Positions 53,358-64,000 of a stretch of DNA of 64,000 nt are shown here, piece by piece (the first letter of the stretch is position 1; each line of letters starts with the position of its first letter). The notes below the pieces were generated by a model, which saw only the letters and a list, made by a program, of their open reading frames with translations, made no database searches and was not told the DNA's origin. This DNA is from Pseudoalteromonas distincta (GTDB lineage Bacteria > Pseudomonadota > Gammaproteobacteria > Enterobacterales > Alteromonadaceae): the NCBI RefSeq assembly GCF_000814675.1, contig NZ_JWIG01000025.1, forward strand, positions 62,001 through 126,000. The letters run 5' to 3'. The position numbers and the translations under genes were made by a program.

Positions 53358-53619
53358 ATACCCAAACTACCCCGAGATGCGAGCGTCGTTGGAGTTAAAA
53401 ACGATTTAGGCAAGGCATTGATTGCAAATAATAGTTACTCTATTGTTCAAATCAATAACGCAGTATAAATCGTTTTTAAAACAACCCTTAGGGCGTTTCA
53501 CTGGAGCTTACTCTCTGTGTTGTTACTTTTTAAAAGGGATTACCATTTCTACAAAGTAACGCCTAGATATTAAGCCCCAGTGCAACGCTGAATTCTGCAT
53601 CCTGGGGTAGTTTGGGTAT
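53358..53619. repeat. MITE-like element, family B
   Basis: The 262-base element has terminal inverted repeats ATACCCAAACTACCCC (left) and, inverted, the same 16 bases at the right end, followed by similar but not identical bases (GAGATGC / AGGATGC). A second inner repeat (AAAAACGATTTA / TAAATCGTTTTT) gives a long fold-back. No ORF. It fills nearly the whole gap between rlpA and dacA (rlpA stop at 53625). Confidence 0.75.
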
Positions 53620-53624
53620 TAGTC

Positions 53625-54389
53625 TTACTGAGTGTAAAGCAAGAACGCGTTTTGAAATTGATTTTCTTTTAATTTTTTTAATACTTCGTTTGCATGAGGG
53701 GTATCTTTTATTGGCCCTAAATGCAGTCTGTAAATATCGTCTTTTTGCACAATATTTGTTGGTAATTTGTATTGCTCTCGCAATGTGCTGGCAAGTGCTT
53801 CAATATTAGCAAGTGTACTACCTGCAGCTACCTGAATATAGGTTTGACGCGCAGTTGCGCCCGCAAGCGTAACGGCCTCTAGCTTAACCTTTGCTGTACC
53901 ATGGGTGTAGTAGCCAAGCTTATAAGCGGCTGCGTACGAAAGATCAATTATTCTATCGTCATGAAATGGGCCACGGTCGTTCACGCGTACGATTACCGAT
54001 TTACCATTTGCTGTATTGGTTACTTTAACAAAGCTAGGTAGTGGCAGCGTTTTATGCGCTGCGGTCATCGCAAACATATCATACGTTTCACCATTTGAGG
54101 TGTGATAACCATGAAATTTACGACCATACCAAGAGGCAATGCCTTCCTCACTATAACCCGTCTCATCAAGCATGGGCGAATAGCTTTTACCAAGCACTGT
54201 GTATGGGCGGCTAGCGCTAGCACTTTTAGTGGTTTCGGTAACTATAGCGTCTTGCATCTCAAGTGTAGTTGGGGCTCTTAATGGCGCTGCATCATGACGC
54301 ATACTATAACGGCTACTTGGCCCACTACTACAAGCACTTAAAAGCAAAATTAATAACGTGGTAAATATAAGCTGATTTGTGTGTCGCAT
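53625..54389 (-). CDS. rlpA: septal ring lytic transglycosylase RlpA
   Basis: The 254-residue protein has a lipoprotein signal ending LSAC (Cys about 20). A double-psi beta-barrel (about 80-170) contains GIASWYGRKFHGYHTSNGE and RVNDRGPFHDDRIIDLSYA, with the catalytic Asp and Glu. A C-terminal SPOR domain (about 180-254) binds denuded peptidoglycan at the division site. It overlaps rodA by one base. Confidence 0.93.
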   Translation of the reverse strand: MRHTNQLIFTTLLILLLSACSSGPSSRYSMRHDAAPLRAPTTLEMQDAIVTETTKSASASRPYTVLGKSYSPMLDETGYSEEGIASWYGRKFHGYHTSNGETYDMFAMTAAHKTLPLPSFVKVTNTANGKSVIVRVNDRGPFHDDRIIDLSYAAAYKLGYYTHGTAKVKLEAVTLAGATARQTYIQVAAGSTLANIEALASTLREQYKLPTNIVQKDDIYRLHLGPIKDTPHANEVLKKLKENQFQNAFLLYTQ

Positions 54390-55495
54390 TATTTTAAAAG
54401 CATCCTTTTATCTGTCGCGATTGACATAATAATGCCAAATCCTGCCATTAACGTCACCATCGATGTACCACCATAACTAATCAGTGGTAAAGGTACGCCT
54501 ACAACAGGTAATAAACCCGATACCATGCCTATGTTTACGAATACATATACAAAAAAGGTGAGGGTGAGTGCGCCTGCGAGCAATTTACCAAATGCATCTT
54601 GTGCATTAACAGCAATGTATAAACCACGACCAATAATAAATAAGTACAGGCTAAGTAAAACACATACGCCGAATAAGCCAAATTCTTCGCTTAAAACCGA
54701 AAATATAAAGTCGGTGTGGCGCTCTGGCAAAAACTCTAATTGCGATTGTGTACCAAGCAACCAGCCTTTACCTTCTATGCCGCCTGATCCAATAGCAATT
54801 TTCGATTGAATAATATGATAACCCGAACCGAGCGGATCGCTCTCAGGGTCTAAAAAGGTGAGTACACGTTGTTTTTGATAATCGTGCATACCGTAGTGCC
54901 AAAATGGCCATGCAGCAAGCGCTACAATCGAGCTTAAAAAGCCTATTAAACGCCAACTCAAACCAGACAAAAATAATACAAATATACCTGAGCTTGCAAT
55001 AAGTATAGCGGTACCTAAATCGGGTTGTTCTTTAATTAATAATGTAGGGAGCATTACAATCATAAAACCAATAATTAAATGTAGCGGGCGAGGTGGTAAG
55101 TGATTTCTACCTATATACCAAGCTACCATCATCGGGACAGCCAACTTCATTAATTCTGCAGGTTGAAACCGTGTCACCCCTAAATTGAGCCAACGCTGCG
55201 CACCTTTTGAGCTTACACCAAATAAAAGTACACCGACTAGCATTAATAACCCAACACAATAAAGTGGGATCACTAACCGCTTTAACGTGGCAGGCGAAAA
55301 CTGGGCTAAAACAATCATAGCAAAAATCGCACCGCCCATGCGGGTCATGTGCCTAATCATCATAGAAGACTCTTGCCCGCTTGCGCTGTAAACAACCATT
55401 ATGCTGCCAGCCATCATTATAAGTAGTGCAATAAGCAGCGGTAGGTCTAGGTGCATACGCATCCAAATAGAGCGTTTATCGTGCAAAGCGGTCAT
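54389..55495 (-). CDS. rodA: rod-shape glycosyltransferase RodA
   Basis: The 368-residue polytopic protein of the SEDS family has ten or so hydrophobic helices and the hallmark GVPLPLISYGGTSMVTLM plus the catalytic Asp region PDLGTAILI. It polymerises lipid II for sidewall growth together with PBP2, encoded just upstream with a four-base overlap. Confidence 0.96.
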   Translation of the reverse strand: MTALHDKRSIWMRMHLDLPLLIALLIMMAGSIMVVYSASGQESSMMIRHMTRMGGAIFAMIVLAQFSPATLKRLVIPLYCVGLLMLVGVLLFGVSSKGAQRWLNLGVTRFQPAELMKLAVPMMVAWYIGRNHLPPRPLHLIIGFMIVMLPTLLIKEQPDLGTAILIASSGIFVLFLSGLSWRLIGFLSSIVALAAWPFWHYGMHDYQKQRVLTFLDPESDPLGSGYHIIQSKIAIGSGGIEGKGWLLGTQSQLEFLPERHTDFIFSVLSEEFGLFGVCVLLSLYLFIIGRGLYIAVNAQDAFGKLLAGALTLTFFVYVFVNIGMVSGLLPVVGVPLPLISYGGTSMVTLMAGFGIIMSIATDKRMLLK

Positions 55496-57360
55496 GGTGT
55501 CTCGTTCCTTGCAAGATTAACAGGGTTGGCTGCAAAGTAGTAATCCATAAGTTGGCGAGCTATTTGAATACCGCCGTGGTTGTTTTCTAACACAACAGAA
55601 ACCACAATTTTAGGATCGCTATAAGGTGCAAAGCCTACATAAATTGTATTATCGCGTTGGCGCTCTTTAAGAGATTCTGCATCGTAACGCTCACCTTGGG
55701 CAATACTAACTACTTGCGCGGTACCGGTTTTACCAGCCGAGTCGTAGTTAGTCCCTTTAAATGCTTTGTGGGCTGTGCCTGATATTTTTTGTACTGTATT
55801 ATGCATTGCATCTAACGATACTTGCCAATGGCGCGGATCTTTTAAAATAACAGGAGGTTTTTCTTCGTTGTTAATTTGCGTTATGTCGTTATCTTTTTTT
55901 ATCACTTGCACCAAATGAGGGGGATGATTAATACCACGATTAACTAATATGTTAGTTGCATTTGCAATTTGAATTGGTGTGGCAGTCCAGTAACCTTGGC
56001 CAATGCCTACAGAAATTGTGTCACCAGGCCACCAAGACTCTTTAAAGCGTCCTTCTTTCCATTCTTTTGAAGGTAGAATAGCAGTAGTTTCTTCGTGAAT
56101 ATCAATACCTGACAAATCACCGTAGCCAAAACGGGCCATAAAATCGCTTATTTTAGTAATGCCTAATCGATAAGCCGCATCGTAAAAATAGGTATCGCAC
56201 GACTCTTCAATGGCTTTGTATACATCTACATGACCATGGCCCCAACGTTTCCAGTCACGCCATTTATGCTCTACGTTTCGTATTTCAAAAAAGCCTGGAT
56301 CCCACATTGATGTTGTTTCATTTACTATATTTTCTTCAAGCGCTAATACAGCCATTAAGGGCTTTACAGTAGAGGCCGGCGCATAACGACCTTGCGTAGT
56401 ACGGTTTATTAATGGCCGGTCTTGGTTAAGCAGCGCTTTATAATTTTTGCTGCTAATGCCGTGTACAAATAAGTTTGGATCGTAACTTGGGTTTGAATAA
56501 AGTGCCAGCACGCCGCCATCTTTGGCGTCCATAACTACAACAGCGCCACGCATATCTTTAAGCGCATGTTGTGCTATTTGTTGCAAGCCCACGTCTAAAG
56601 TAAGTACTAGGTCGCTACCAGGTTGCGGTTGGGTCATGCTCAGGGTGCGTATTACACGGCCACGGTTATTAACTTCTACCCGTTGTGAGCCTACTTTACC
56701 GTGCAGTGTTTCTTCGTAATATTTTTCTATGCCGAGTTTGCCAATATCATGTGTGGCGCGGTAATTGGTTGCACGGTCTTCTTGTTCTAATTGGTTTAGC
56801 TCTTTTCTATTAAGCTTGGCAACGTAACCGAGCGCATGCGTTAGTGTGTCGCCAAATGGGTAGTAGCGTGCAAGGCGTGCCTCAATGCTAAAACCAGGGA
56901 ATTTATGTTGATTAACCGAAAATTTCGCCACTTCTGTTTCGTCTAAGCGAGCTTTTAATACTTGTGATTTAAAACGACGGGTGTGTTTTATATCTTTTAA
57001 AAAGTCTTGTTTGTCTTGCTCTGTAATCGCAATTATTTTACTTATTTGATCAAGCGATTCGTCAAGGTCATCTACCTCTTCGGGGATGACCTCAAGGTTG
57101 TAAACAGGTTTGTTTTCAGCAAGTAGCACACCGTTACGGTCGTAAATTAAACCACGGTTGGGGGCAATAGGAATAACTTTAATGCGGTTATCGTTGGAGC
57201 GGGTTTGGTAGTCTTGGTGATCTTCGACCTGAATAGTATAAAGATTAGAAAGCAATACTGCGACTAATCCTAATACAAAAACAAAACCCACGAATGCTCG
57301 CCTAGCAAATAAGTTTGCTTCTGCGGAGTGGTCACGAATAGTGGGTCTATGTTTTAGCAT
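55492..57360 (-). CDS. mrdA: penicillin-binding protein 2
   Basis: The 622-residue protein has one N-terminal membrane helix (about 24-46) and a pedestal domain. The transpeptidase domain has the active Ser in YAPASTVKPLMA (about 330), SCD in IEESCDTYFYD, and KTGT in SAGKTGTAQV. It cross-links peptidoglycan in the elongasome with RodA. It is coupled to rodA downstream and lies nine bases after rlmH. Confidence 0.96.
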   Translation of the reverse strand: MLKHRPTIRDHSAEANLFARRAFVGFVFVLGLVAVLLSNLYTIQVEDHQDYQTRSNDNRIKVIPIAPNRGLIYDRNGVLLAENKPVYNLEVIPEEVDDLDESLDQISKIIAITEQDKQDFLKDIKHTRRFKSQVLKARLDETEVAKFSVNQHKFPGFSIEARLARYYPFGDTLTHALGYVAKLNRKELNQLEQEDRATNYRATHDIGKLGIEKYYEETLHGKVGSQRVEVNNRGRVIRTLSMTQPQPGSDLVLTLDVGLQQIAQHALKDMRGAVVVMDAKDGGVLALYSNPSYDPNLFVHGISSKNYKALLNQDRPLINRTTQGRYAPASTVKPLMAVLALEENIVNETTSMWDPGFFEIRNVEHKWRDWKRWGHGHVDVYKAIEESCDTYFYDAAYRLGITKISDFMARFGYGDLSGIDIHEETTAILPSKEWKEGRFKESWWPGDTISVGIGQGYWTATPIQIANATNILVNRGINHPPHLVQVIKKDNDITQINNEEKPPVILKDPRHWQVSLDAMHNTVQKISGTAHKAFKGTNYDSAGKTGTAQVVSIAQGERYDAESLKERQRDNTIYVGFAPYSDPKIVVSVVLENNHGGIQIARQLMDYYFAANPVNLARNETP

Positions 57361-57369
57361 GGCAAGGGG

Positions 57370-57840
57370 TTACTCGCGATGATAAGGATGGTTGTTATTT
57401 AAGCTCCAGCCTCGGTAAAGGCTCTCTGCAACAATTATACGCACCAAAGGATGCGGCAATGTTAAATTAGATAACGACCATTTTTGCTCAGACGCTGCAA
57501 TACACTCTGGAGCAAGTCCTTCAGGTCCACCAATAAGTAAACTTACATCGCGGCCATCGAGTTGCCATTTTTCCATATTTTTAGCAAGTTGGTGAGTATC
57601 CAGTGCTTTCCCTGTTACCTCTAACGTTACAATACGATTGCCTTTTGGAATAGCCGCTAATGTTTTTTCACCTTCAATGTGTAAAATACGCTTTATATCT
57701 GCATTTTTACCACGTTTACCGGCTGGAATTTCGATTAACTCTAGCGCCATATCTTTAGGGAAACGGCGCTGATATTCTGCAAATCCCGTTTCTACCCATG
57801 CTGGCATTTTAGTACCAACAGCAATCATTTGTATTTTCAC
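57370..57840 (-). CDS. rlmH: 23S rRNA pseudouridine-1915 methyltransferase RlmH
   Basis: The 156-residue SPOUT protein has the knot region [14 protein letters not shown] and the C-terminal [16 protein letters not shown], giving its AdoMet site. It methylates N3 of pseudouridine 1915 in 23S rRNA after subunit joining. Its position between rsfS and mrdA is conserved. Confidence 0.96.
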   Translation of the reverse strand: MKIQMIAVGTKMPAWVETGFAEYQRRFPKDMALELIEIPAGKRGKNADIKRILHIEGEKTLAAIPKGNRIVTLEVTGKALDTHQLAKNMEKWQLDGRDVSLLIGGPEGLAPECIAASEQKWSLSNLTLPHPLVRIIVAESLYRGWSLNNNHPYHRE

Positions 57841-57877
57841 GTATTACTTCCAAGCATTGTCTAAAATGAGTGAGCGT

Positions 57878-58195
57878 TTAGCCCCACAGTTTTTCTAGAT
57901 CGTAATAGCTACGTGCTTCGTTTTGCATCACGTGTACAACCACATCACCTAAATCAACCAGTGCCCATTCGCCGTCGCCTTCACCTTCATAACCTAGTGG
58001 CTCTGAATCTGCATGACGCGCTTCTTTTGCTAAGTGATCGGCAATTGACTGTACGTGGCGTTTAGAAGTACCAGAACAAATTACCATGTAATCTGTAATA
58101 TCTGATGTTTCAGTTACGTCAATATGAACGATGTCACGCGCTTTCATATCGTCAATTTTGTCCATAGCAAAGGCGAGTAGTTGTTTTGAATCCAA
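57878..58195 (-). CDS. rsfS: ribosomal silencing factor RsfS
   Basis: The 105-residue protein shows the DUF143/RsfS pattern: DIVHIDVTETSDITDYMVI, CSGTSKRHVQSIADHL and VDLGDVVVHVM. It binds L14 to block subunit joining under starvation. It sits between nadD and rlmH as in E. coli (ybeB). Confidence 0.96.
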   Translation of the reverse strand: MDSKQLLAFAMDKIDDMKARDIVHIDVTETSDITDYMVICSGTSKRHVQSIADHLAKEARHADSEPLGYEGEGDGEWALVDLGDVVVHVMQNEARSYYDLEKLWG

Positions 58196-58250
58196 GGTTT
58201 TGTCTCAATTTAAAAATTTAATGGCGCGCATTTTAACACGCTAGGAGTTT

Positions 58251-58886
58251 TTAAGCATCAATTTGATAGAGCTGATGCACTTCTATGTAATGACTCACTG
58301 CGTCGGGCAATAGTTCATTCTTTTTATTACTTTTTTTTAGCTGCTTGCGAATTGTACTTGAGGCTGCATCGAGCATTTCACCCGGTAAAAAATAAAGTTT
58401 ACCTGCAAGTGAGTGTTTAAGTGCCGCGACTTCGCCAGCATTTGCGTGTTGCATATAGCTTTTGAGCTCACCTTTTACAGTGCAATGTTGAGCAGGGCGC
58501 TGGTACACCACAATATGACAAAGCTGCGTTATTGCCTTCCACTCAAACCACTTATCGAGATTGTTAAACGAGTCCATACCAATTAAAAATAAAATAGGTG
58601 TAGTGGGGTGCTCTTTACGAAGTTCTTGCAAACTAAGTAGCGAATACGATGGACCAGCTCGGTTAAGCTCTCTTAAATCGAGTTCAAAATGAGGATAAGG
58701 TGCAATGGCTGCGTTTAGCATATTAATACGGTGCTGAGTACTAATTCCCGGCGCTGCTTTATGTGCAGGGAGTGCACAGGGCATAAAATAAAGCGTATCT
58801 AAATTAAACGCATTAACGCATTGCTGCGCCATATTTAGATGGCCTAAATGGACGGGGTCGAAAGTGCCACCAAAAATTGCGATCAT
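58251..58886 (-). CDS. nadD: nicotinate-mononucleotide adenylyltransferase NadD
   Basis: The 211-residue protein has the nucleotidyl-transferase site GGTFDPVHLGHLNMA (His-x-Gly-His) and SSTIRKQLK near the end, the ISTxxR-like motif. It adenylates nicotinate mononucleotide in NAD synthesis. It overlaps no neighbour; holA ends 18 bases upstream. Confidence 0.95.
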   Translation of the reverse strand: MIAIFGGTFDPVHLGHLNMAQQCVNAFNLDTLYFMPCALPAHKAAPGISTQHRINMLNAAIAPYPHFELDLRELNRAGPSYSLLSLQELRKEHPTTPILFLIGMDSFNNLDKWFEWKAITQLCHIVVYQRPAQHCTVKGELKSYMQHANAGEVAALKHSLAGKLYFLPGEMLDAASSTIRKQLKKSNKKNELLPDAVSHYIEVHQLYQIDA

Positions 58887-58903
58887 TTAACACCCATTAT
58901 TTA

Positions 58904-59941
58904 TTAATTAACCGCGTGGCAAGGCATAGGAATGTTGAGCGGCTGGCAAAATTTAATACAAATATGAGCAAGCGCTTGGTAAGGTGCAATTAAATTACCT
59001 TGCTTGTAACTGGCATCAAACAACGCAACATCACTGTTTATTTGTTCTAGTGTGTGCATATTTAAACGGTTAATTGCGTTTTGAACTGGACCTTGTTGGT
59101 TTTTCCAAATTGCTTTTTGTTTAAATAAATTTGCTATAGGTTCGCCATTTAATAAACCAAGTTGCACACTTATAAGTGTATTAAGCTCTTTGGTTATAGC
59201 CCACAAAATACTCACCACTTCGGTGTTATCGCTGGCAAGTTTGTTTAGTACTTTTATAGCTTGTTTAGCGTGGCCATTTAATAGTGCATCGCTTAAATCA
59301 AAAATATCAAACTTGGCTTGATTTAACAGCCCTTGCATAACTAGTTGCTGAGTAATTAATGCATTGCCGTGCAGTAGCGAGAGCTTTTCAAGCTCCTGAA
59401 AACAGGCTAATAAGTTGCCTTCAGTGGCATTTATTAAGCTTACTTTGGCGTCGCTTTGCATATTAAGTGATAAACGTTGGCATTGCTCATCAAGCCATCG
59501 TTTTACATGAGAGCCCGTAAGTGGGTAGCAAGGTACGAACACGCCTAGTTTATCAAGGGCTTTAAACCATGCACCGCGTTGTACTTCTTGACTGGCTTTA
59601 GCGCCTTTAACAATTAAAATAGTATCGGGATTAACCAGCTCAACTACTTTTTTAAAGGTATTGCTGCCAATAACGCCTGGCTTTTGTTGGTTTAAATCAA
59701 GCTCAATAATAGTGCGGGCGCTAAACAGCGACATGCTCTGATACTGGGCTATGATTTCTTGCCAATCGAATCCTTGCATTAAAGTAAATTTAATTACTTC
59801 ATCAAAACCTTGTTGTTTAGCACTGTCGCGAATTTGTTGTACGCATTGCGCTTCTTGAAAAGGCTCTTCACCAAATACTAAATAAAAGGGCTTTAGCCCT
59901 TTATTTAATTCATTCGGTAGTTGATTAGCGTAGCAGCGCAT
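58904..59941 (-). CDS. holA: DNA polymerase III delta subunit
   Basis: The 345-residue protein is of the AAA+-like delta family: LVFGEEPFQEAQCVQQIRD near the start, the linker VRxG-like LLNQAKFDIFDLSDALLNG, and a C-terminal helical collar. It opens the sliding clamp as part of the clamp loader. It abuts lptE (one-base overlap), as in E. coli. Confidence 0.94.
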   Translation of the reverse strand: MRCYANQLPNELNKGLKPFYLVFGEEPFQEAQCVQQIRDSAKQQGFDEVIKFTLMQGFDWQEIIAQYQSMSLFSARTIIELDLNQQKPGVIGSNTFKKVVELVNPDTILIVKGAKASQEVQRGAWFKALDKLGVFVPCYPLTGSHVKRWLDEQCQRLSLNMQSDAKVSLINATEGNLLACFQELEKLSLLHGNALITQQLVMQGLLNQAKFDIFDLSDALLNGHAKQAIKVLNKLASDNTEVVSILWAITKELNTLISVQLGLLNGEPIANLFKQKAIWKNQQGPVQNAINRLNMHTLEQINSDVALFDASYKQGNLIAPYQALAHICIKFCQPLNIPMPCHAVN

Positions 59942-60432
59942 TATAGTTGCGACAGCTCTCTAACAATACGACGACTGGCTTGCTCACGAATCTCGCTAAT
60001 GAGTAGCTCAAGCTCTTTTGCTTTTGCTAATGCATGATCCGGATCGTCTTGGTAATTACGATAAAGCTCAAAACGTTTTTCTATCGCTTTTTCACCAGGG
60101 AGTTTAACTACATACGACACGCCATAAGCAAGTTCGTATTCAGCAACCTGACCATTTTGAAACAGCGAAAGTGTTTGGCGTTCAATACTTTCTTTGCGTA
60201 AATACAATTGGGCCTTATCTTTAGCTGACGATACAAGCTCTACGTTACTCGCTTTAAGCTCTTTTTTAAGCTCAGTAAATAAAGTCGATTTTTCATCATC
60301 GCCTACAAGTGTTAGCTGTTTTAAGTTATCAGGCAAGCTAGAGGCTTTTTTTAAATGAAAGCCACAGCTTGATAACAAAAAACAGACTAGCACTAAGGCT
60401 AGTCCATTTTTAATGGCGTTAAATGCAGCCAT
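59941..60432 (-). CDS. lptE: LPS-assembly lipoprotein LptE
   Basis: The 163-residue protein has a lipoprotein signal ending LSSC (Cys about 23) and the GFHLK motif just after it. The remainder is alpha/beta with IESQ-like RKESIERQTLSLFQNG. It plugs the LptD barrel that places lipopolysaccharide in the outer membrane. It is one base past leuS and overlaps holA. Confidence 0.93.
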   Translation of the reverse strand: MAAFNAIKNGLALVLVCFLLSSCGFHLKKASSLPDNLKQLTLVGDDEKSTLFTELKKELKASNVELVSSAKDKAQLYLRKESIERQTLSLFQNGQVAEYELAYGVSYVVKLPGEKAIEKRFELYRNYQDDPDHALAKAKELELLISEIREQASRRIVRELSQL

Positions 60433-60433
60433 A

Positions 60434-63022
<2,589 letters not shown>

Positions 63023-63197
63023 CTATGGTTCCAGACTTCTTGCAAACTAATAAAAAATTGCCATTAGGATACCCCAAATAAAGTGCTATTCACAGCTTCA
63101 AAAACGCGGTTTTGATAAATTCTAACCTTCAGTTCAGGTTAACCTATACTTATCTAAGTTGTAGGGTGATTTAACAGCAATTTTGAAGGAGTAAAAA

Positions 63198-63656
63198 ATG
63201 GCAGATTATAAAGCATGGCTTGGCGATTTAACCAAATGGCTAAAAGATGTAAAAGATCATGAAGTAAAAGACGCAGTTACTCGATTTGTTGAATCTGAGC
63301 AGGCACTTAAAGATTTAGGGCAAGAAAGATACGCTTTATATAAAAGTTATTTACAGCGCGATATAGAACATGTCCAAGAAAACGAATCGCACTATAATTC
63401 GCTTGCATGGCAAGAGCTTAAAGAGTCCTTATGGTTTGAGCTTTCGCACATAGAAGATAAAACTCAGCTTGAGTGGCAATCACTTAGTCAAGATTTTAAG
63501 CACAATGGTGTGTATCACGCAGGCGAATGGATAGCCATGGGCACATTAGTATGTAAGAATTGCACCCATAGTTACGATGTTTATCACGCGACACAAATTA
63601 CACCGTGTATTGAATGTGATGGAATCTATTTTAGTCGTAAGGCGCTGCACCCTTAA
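63198..63656 (+). CDS. ybeL: YbeL-type zinc-ribbon protein (DUF1451)
   Basis: The 152-residue protein has a helical N-terminal two-thirds with alternating charge and a C-terminal zinc ribbon (Cys pairs in LVCKNCTHSYDVY and TPCIECDGIYF). It matches the YbeL/DUF1451 family, which in E. coli also lies next to leuS in divergent orientation. No function is known. AAGGAG precedes the ATG. An inverted repeat follows. Confidence 0.88.
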   Translation: MADYKAWLGDLTKWLKDVKDHEVKDAVTRFVESEQALKDLGQERYALYKSYLQRDIEHVQENESHYNSLAWQELKESLWFELSHIEDKTQLEWQSLSQDFKHNGVYHAGEWIAMGTLVCKNCTHSYDVYHATQITPCIECDGIYFSRKALHP

Positions 63657-63665
63657 ATATAAGTA

Positions 63666-63690
63666 TTAAGTGGCTGCGGGCCACTTAATA
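63666..63690 (+). terminator. hairpin after ybeL
   Basis: ATTAAGTGGC and GCCACTTAAT form ten perfect pairs over a five-base loop, without a T-run. It is probably the 3' end of the ybeL message, possibly by another mechanism. Confidence 0.55.
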
Positions 63691-63734
63691 CGCCCAAAGG
63701 CCAGCGAATATGCTGGTAAAAAAAGAAGTTAGAA

Positions 63735-64000
63735 TGACGAAAAAATTGCTGCCACTATCTGTTTCAAAGCTCGCACCGAGTATTTCTACTAATCACGTAC
63801 ATACGTGTATGAGCAATCCATACCCCGAGCAACTAACATTTATAGGCCAACAACGCGCCCAAAGTGCCTTAGATTTCTCTTTAGGGATGGAACTGCCGGG
63901 TTATAACGTTTATGTAATGGGCGAGGCTGCCCATGGGCGCTTTACGCTTGTTAAAGATAAACTTAAGCAACACGCAAAAGACCGCCCAACCCCAAACGAA
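63735..64000 (+). CDS. Lon-family protease-like ATPase, 3' end cut by window
   Basis: The open frame runs off the right edge. ATG 63735 has AGAAG six bases upstream; ATG 63711 is in frame and possible but has no clear ribosome site. The visible 88 residues include LTFIGQQRAQSALDFSLGM and LPGYNVYVMG, the start of Lon-type proteases of the YcbZ/LonB class (ATPase and Lon catalytic domain in one chain). The catalytic part lies outside the window, so the call rests on the N-terminal pattern only. Confidence 0.7.

Overview
The window is a contiguous stretch of a marine gammaproteobacterial chromosome, most likely Pseudoalteromonas or a close Alteromonadales relative. The evidence is the low G+C (about 40% by eye), conserved gammaproteobacterial gene blocks (tRNA-fMet/rimP-nusA-infB-rbfA-truB-rpsO-pnp-nlpI; leuS-lptE-holA-nadD-rsfS-rlmH-mrdA-rodA-rlpA-dacA-ybeD-lipB-lipA), an Mrp-type Na+/H+ antiporter operon, and dispersed short inverted-repeat elements. 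No transposase, phage module or CRISPR array was seen. The species call is inference; no search was run.

Layout. 1-8.1 kb: GST-family gene cut by the left edge, zinc-ribbon protein, epmC / NAD-kinase-like / yfcL operon, AbgT transporter, an orphan membrane protein, deaD and grxA. 8.2-17 kb: a signalling island with a response regulator, an isochorismatase-fold hydrolase and a hybrid histidine kinase in one operon; a small membrane protein; an EAL phosphodiesterase; and a LuxU-like / LuxO-like pair. Four near-identical palindromes fitting the Vibrio LuxO-box (TTGCAWWWTGCAA, from memory of the literature) lie upstream of its four transcription units, and three of them are followed by good sigma-54 -24/-12 promoters. 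17-21 kb: peroxiredoxin-like protein, Hsp20 with a heat-shock promoter and structured leader, Fe-S photolyase, globin-like protein. 21-33 kb: tRNA-fMet, the translation/RNA-decay block, nlpI and a metallopeptidase-like protein. 33-39 kb: the mrp operon with fused subunits A and B. 39-44 kb: DUF2059 protein, MerR regulator with copper ATPase and cupredoxin, Trp-rich protein. 44-46 kb: three tandem EF-hand paralogues behind a sigma-54-like promoter, and a PDC-type membrane protein. 46-50 kb: M28 peptidase, a tiny two-helix membrane protein, RRM protein, a polysaccharide-lyase-like lipoprotein. 50-63 kb: lipoate synthesis, cell-wall elongation and the leuS block, all on the minus strand. 63-64 kb: YbeL-like protein and the start of a Lon-family protease.

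How the parts work together. The most interesting unit is 8.2-17 kb. The hybrid kinase has a receiver but no Hpt domain, so the separate LuxU-like Hpt protein is a natural next step in a relay to the LuxO-like sigma-54 activator. The proposed LuxO boxes sit upstream of the kinase operon, a 96-residue membrane protein, the c-di-GMP phosphodiesterase and luxU-luxO itself. This suggests a self-wired relay whose direct outputs are proteins, including c-di-GMP turnover, rather than the Qrr small RNAs of vibrios. Other points of interest are two families of MITE-like elements inserted next to genes, a candidate RNA thermosensor before hsp20, and a 19-bp-spacer MerR promoter driving the copper operon.
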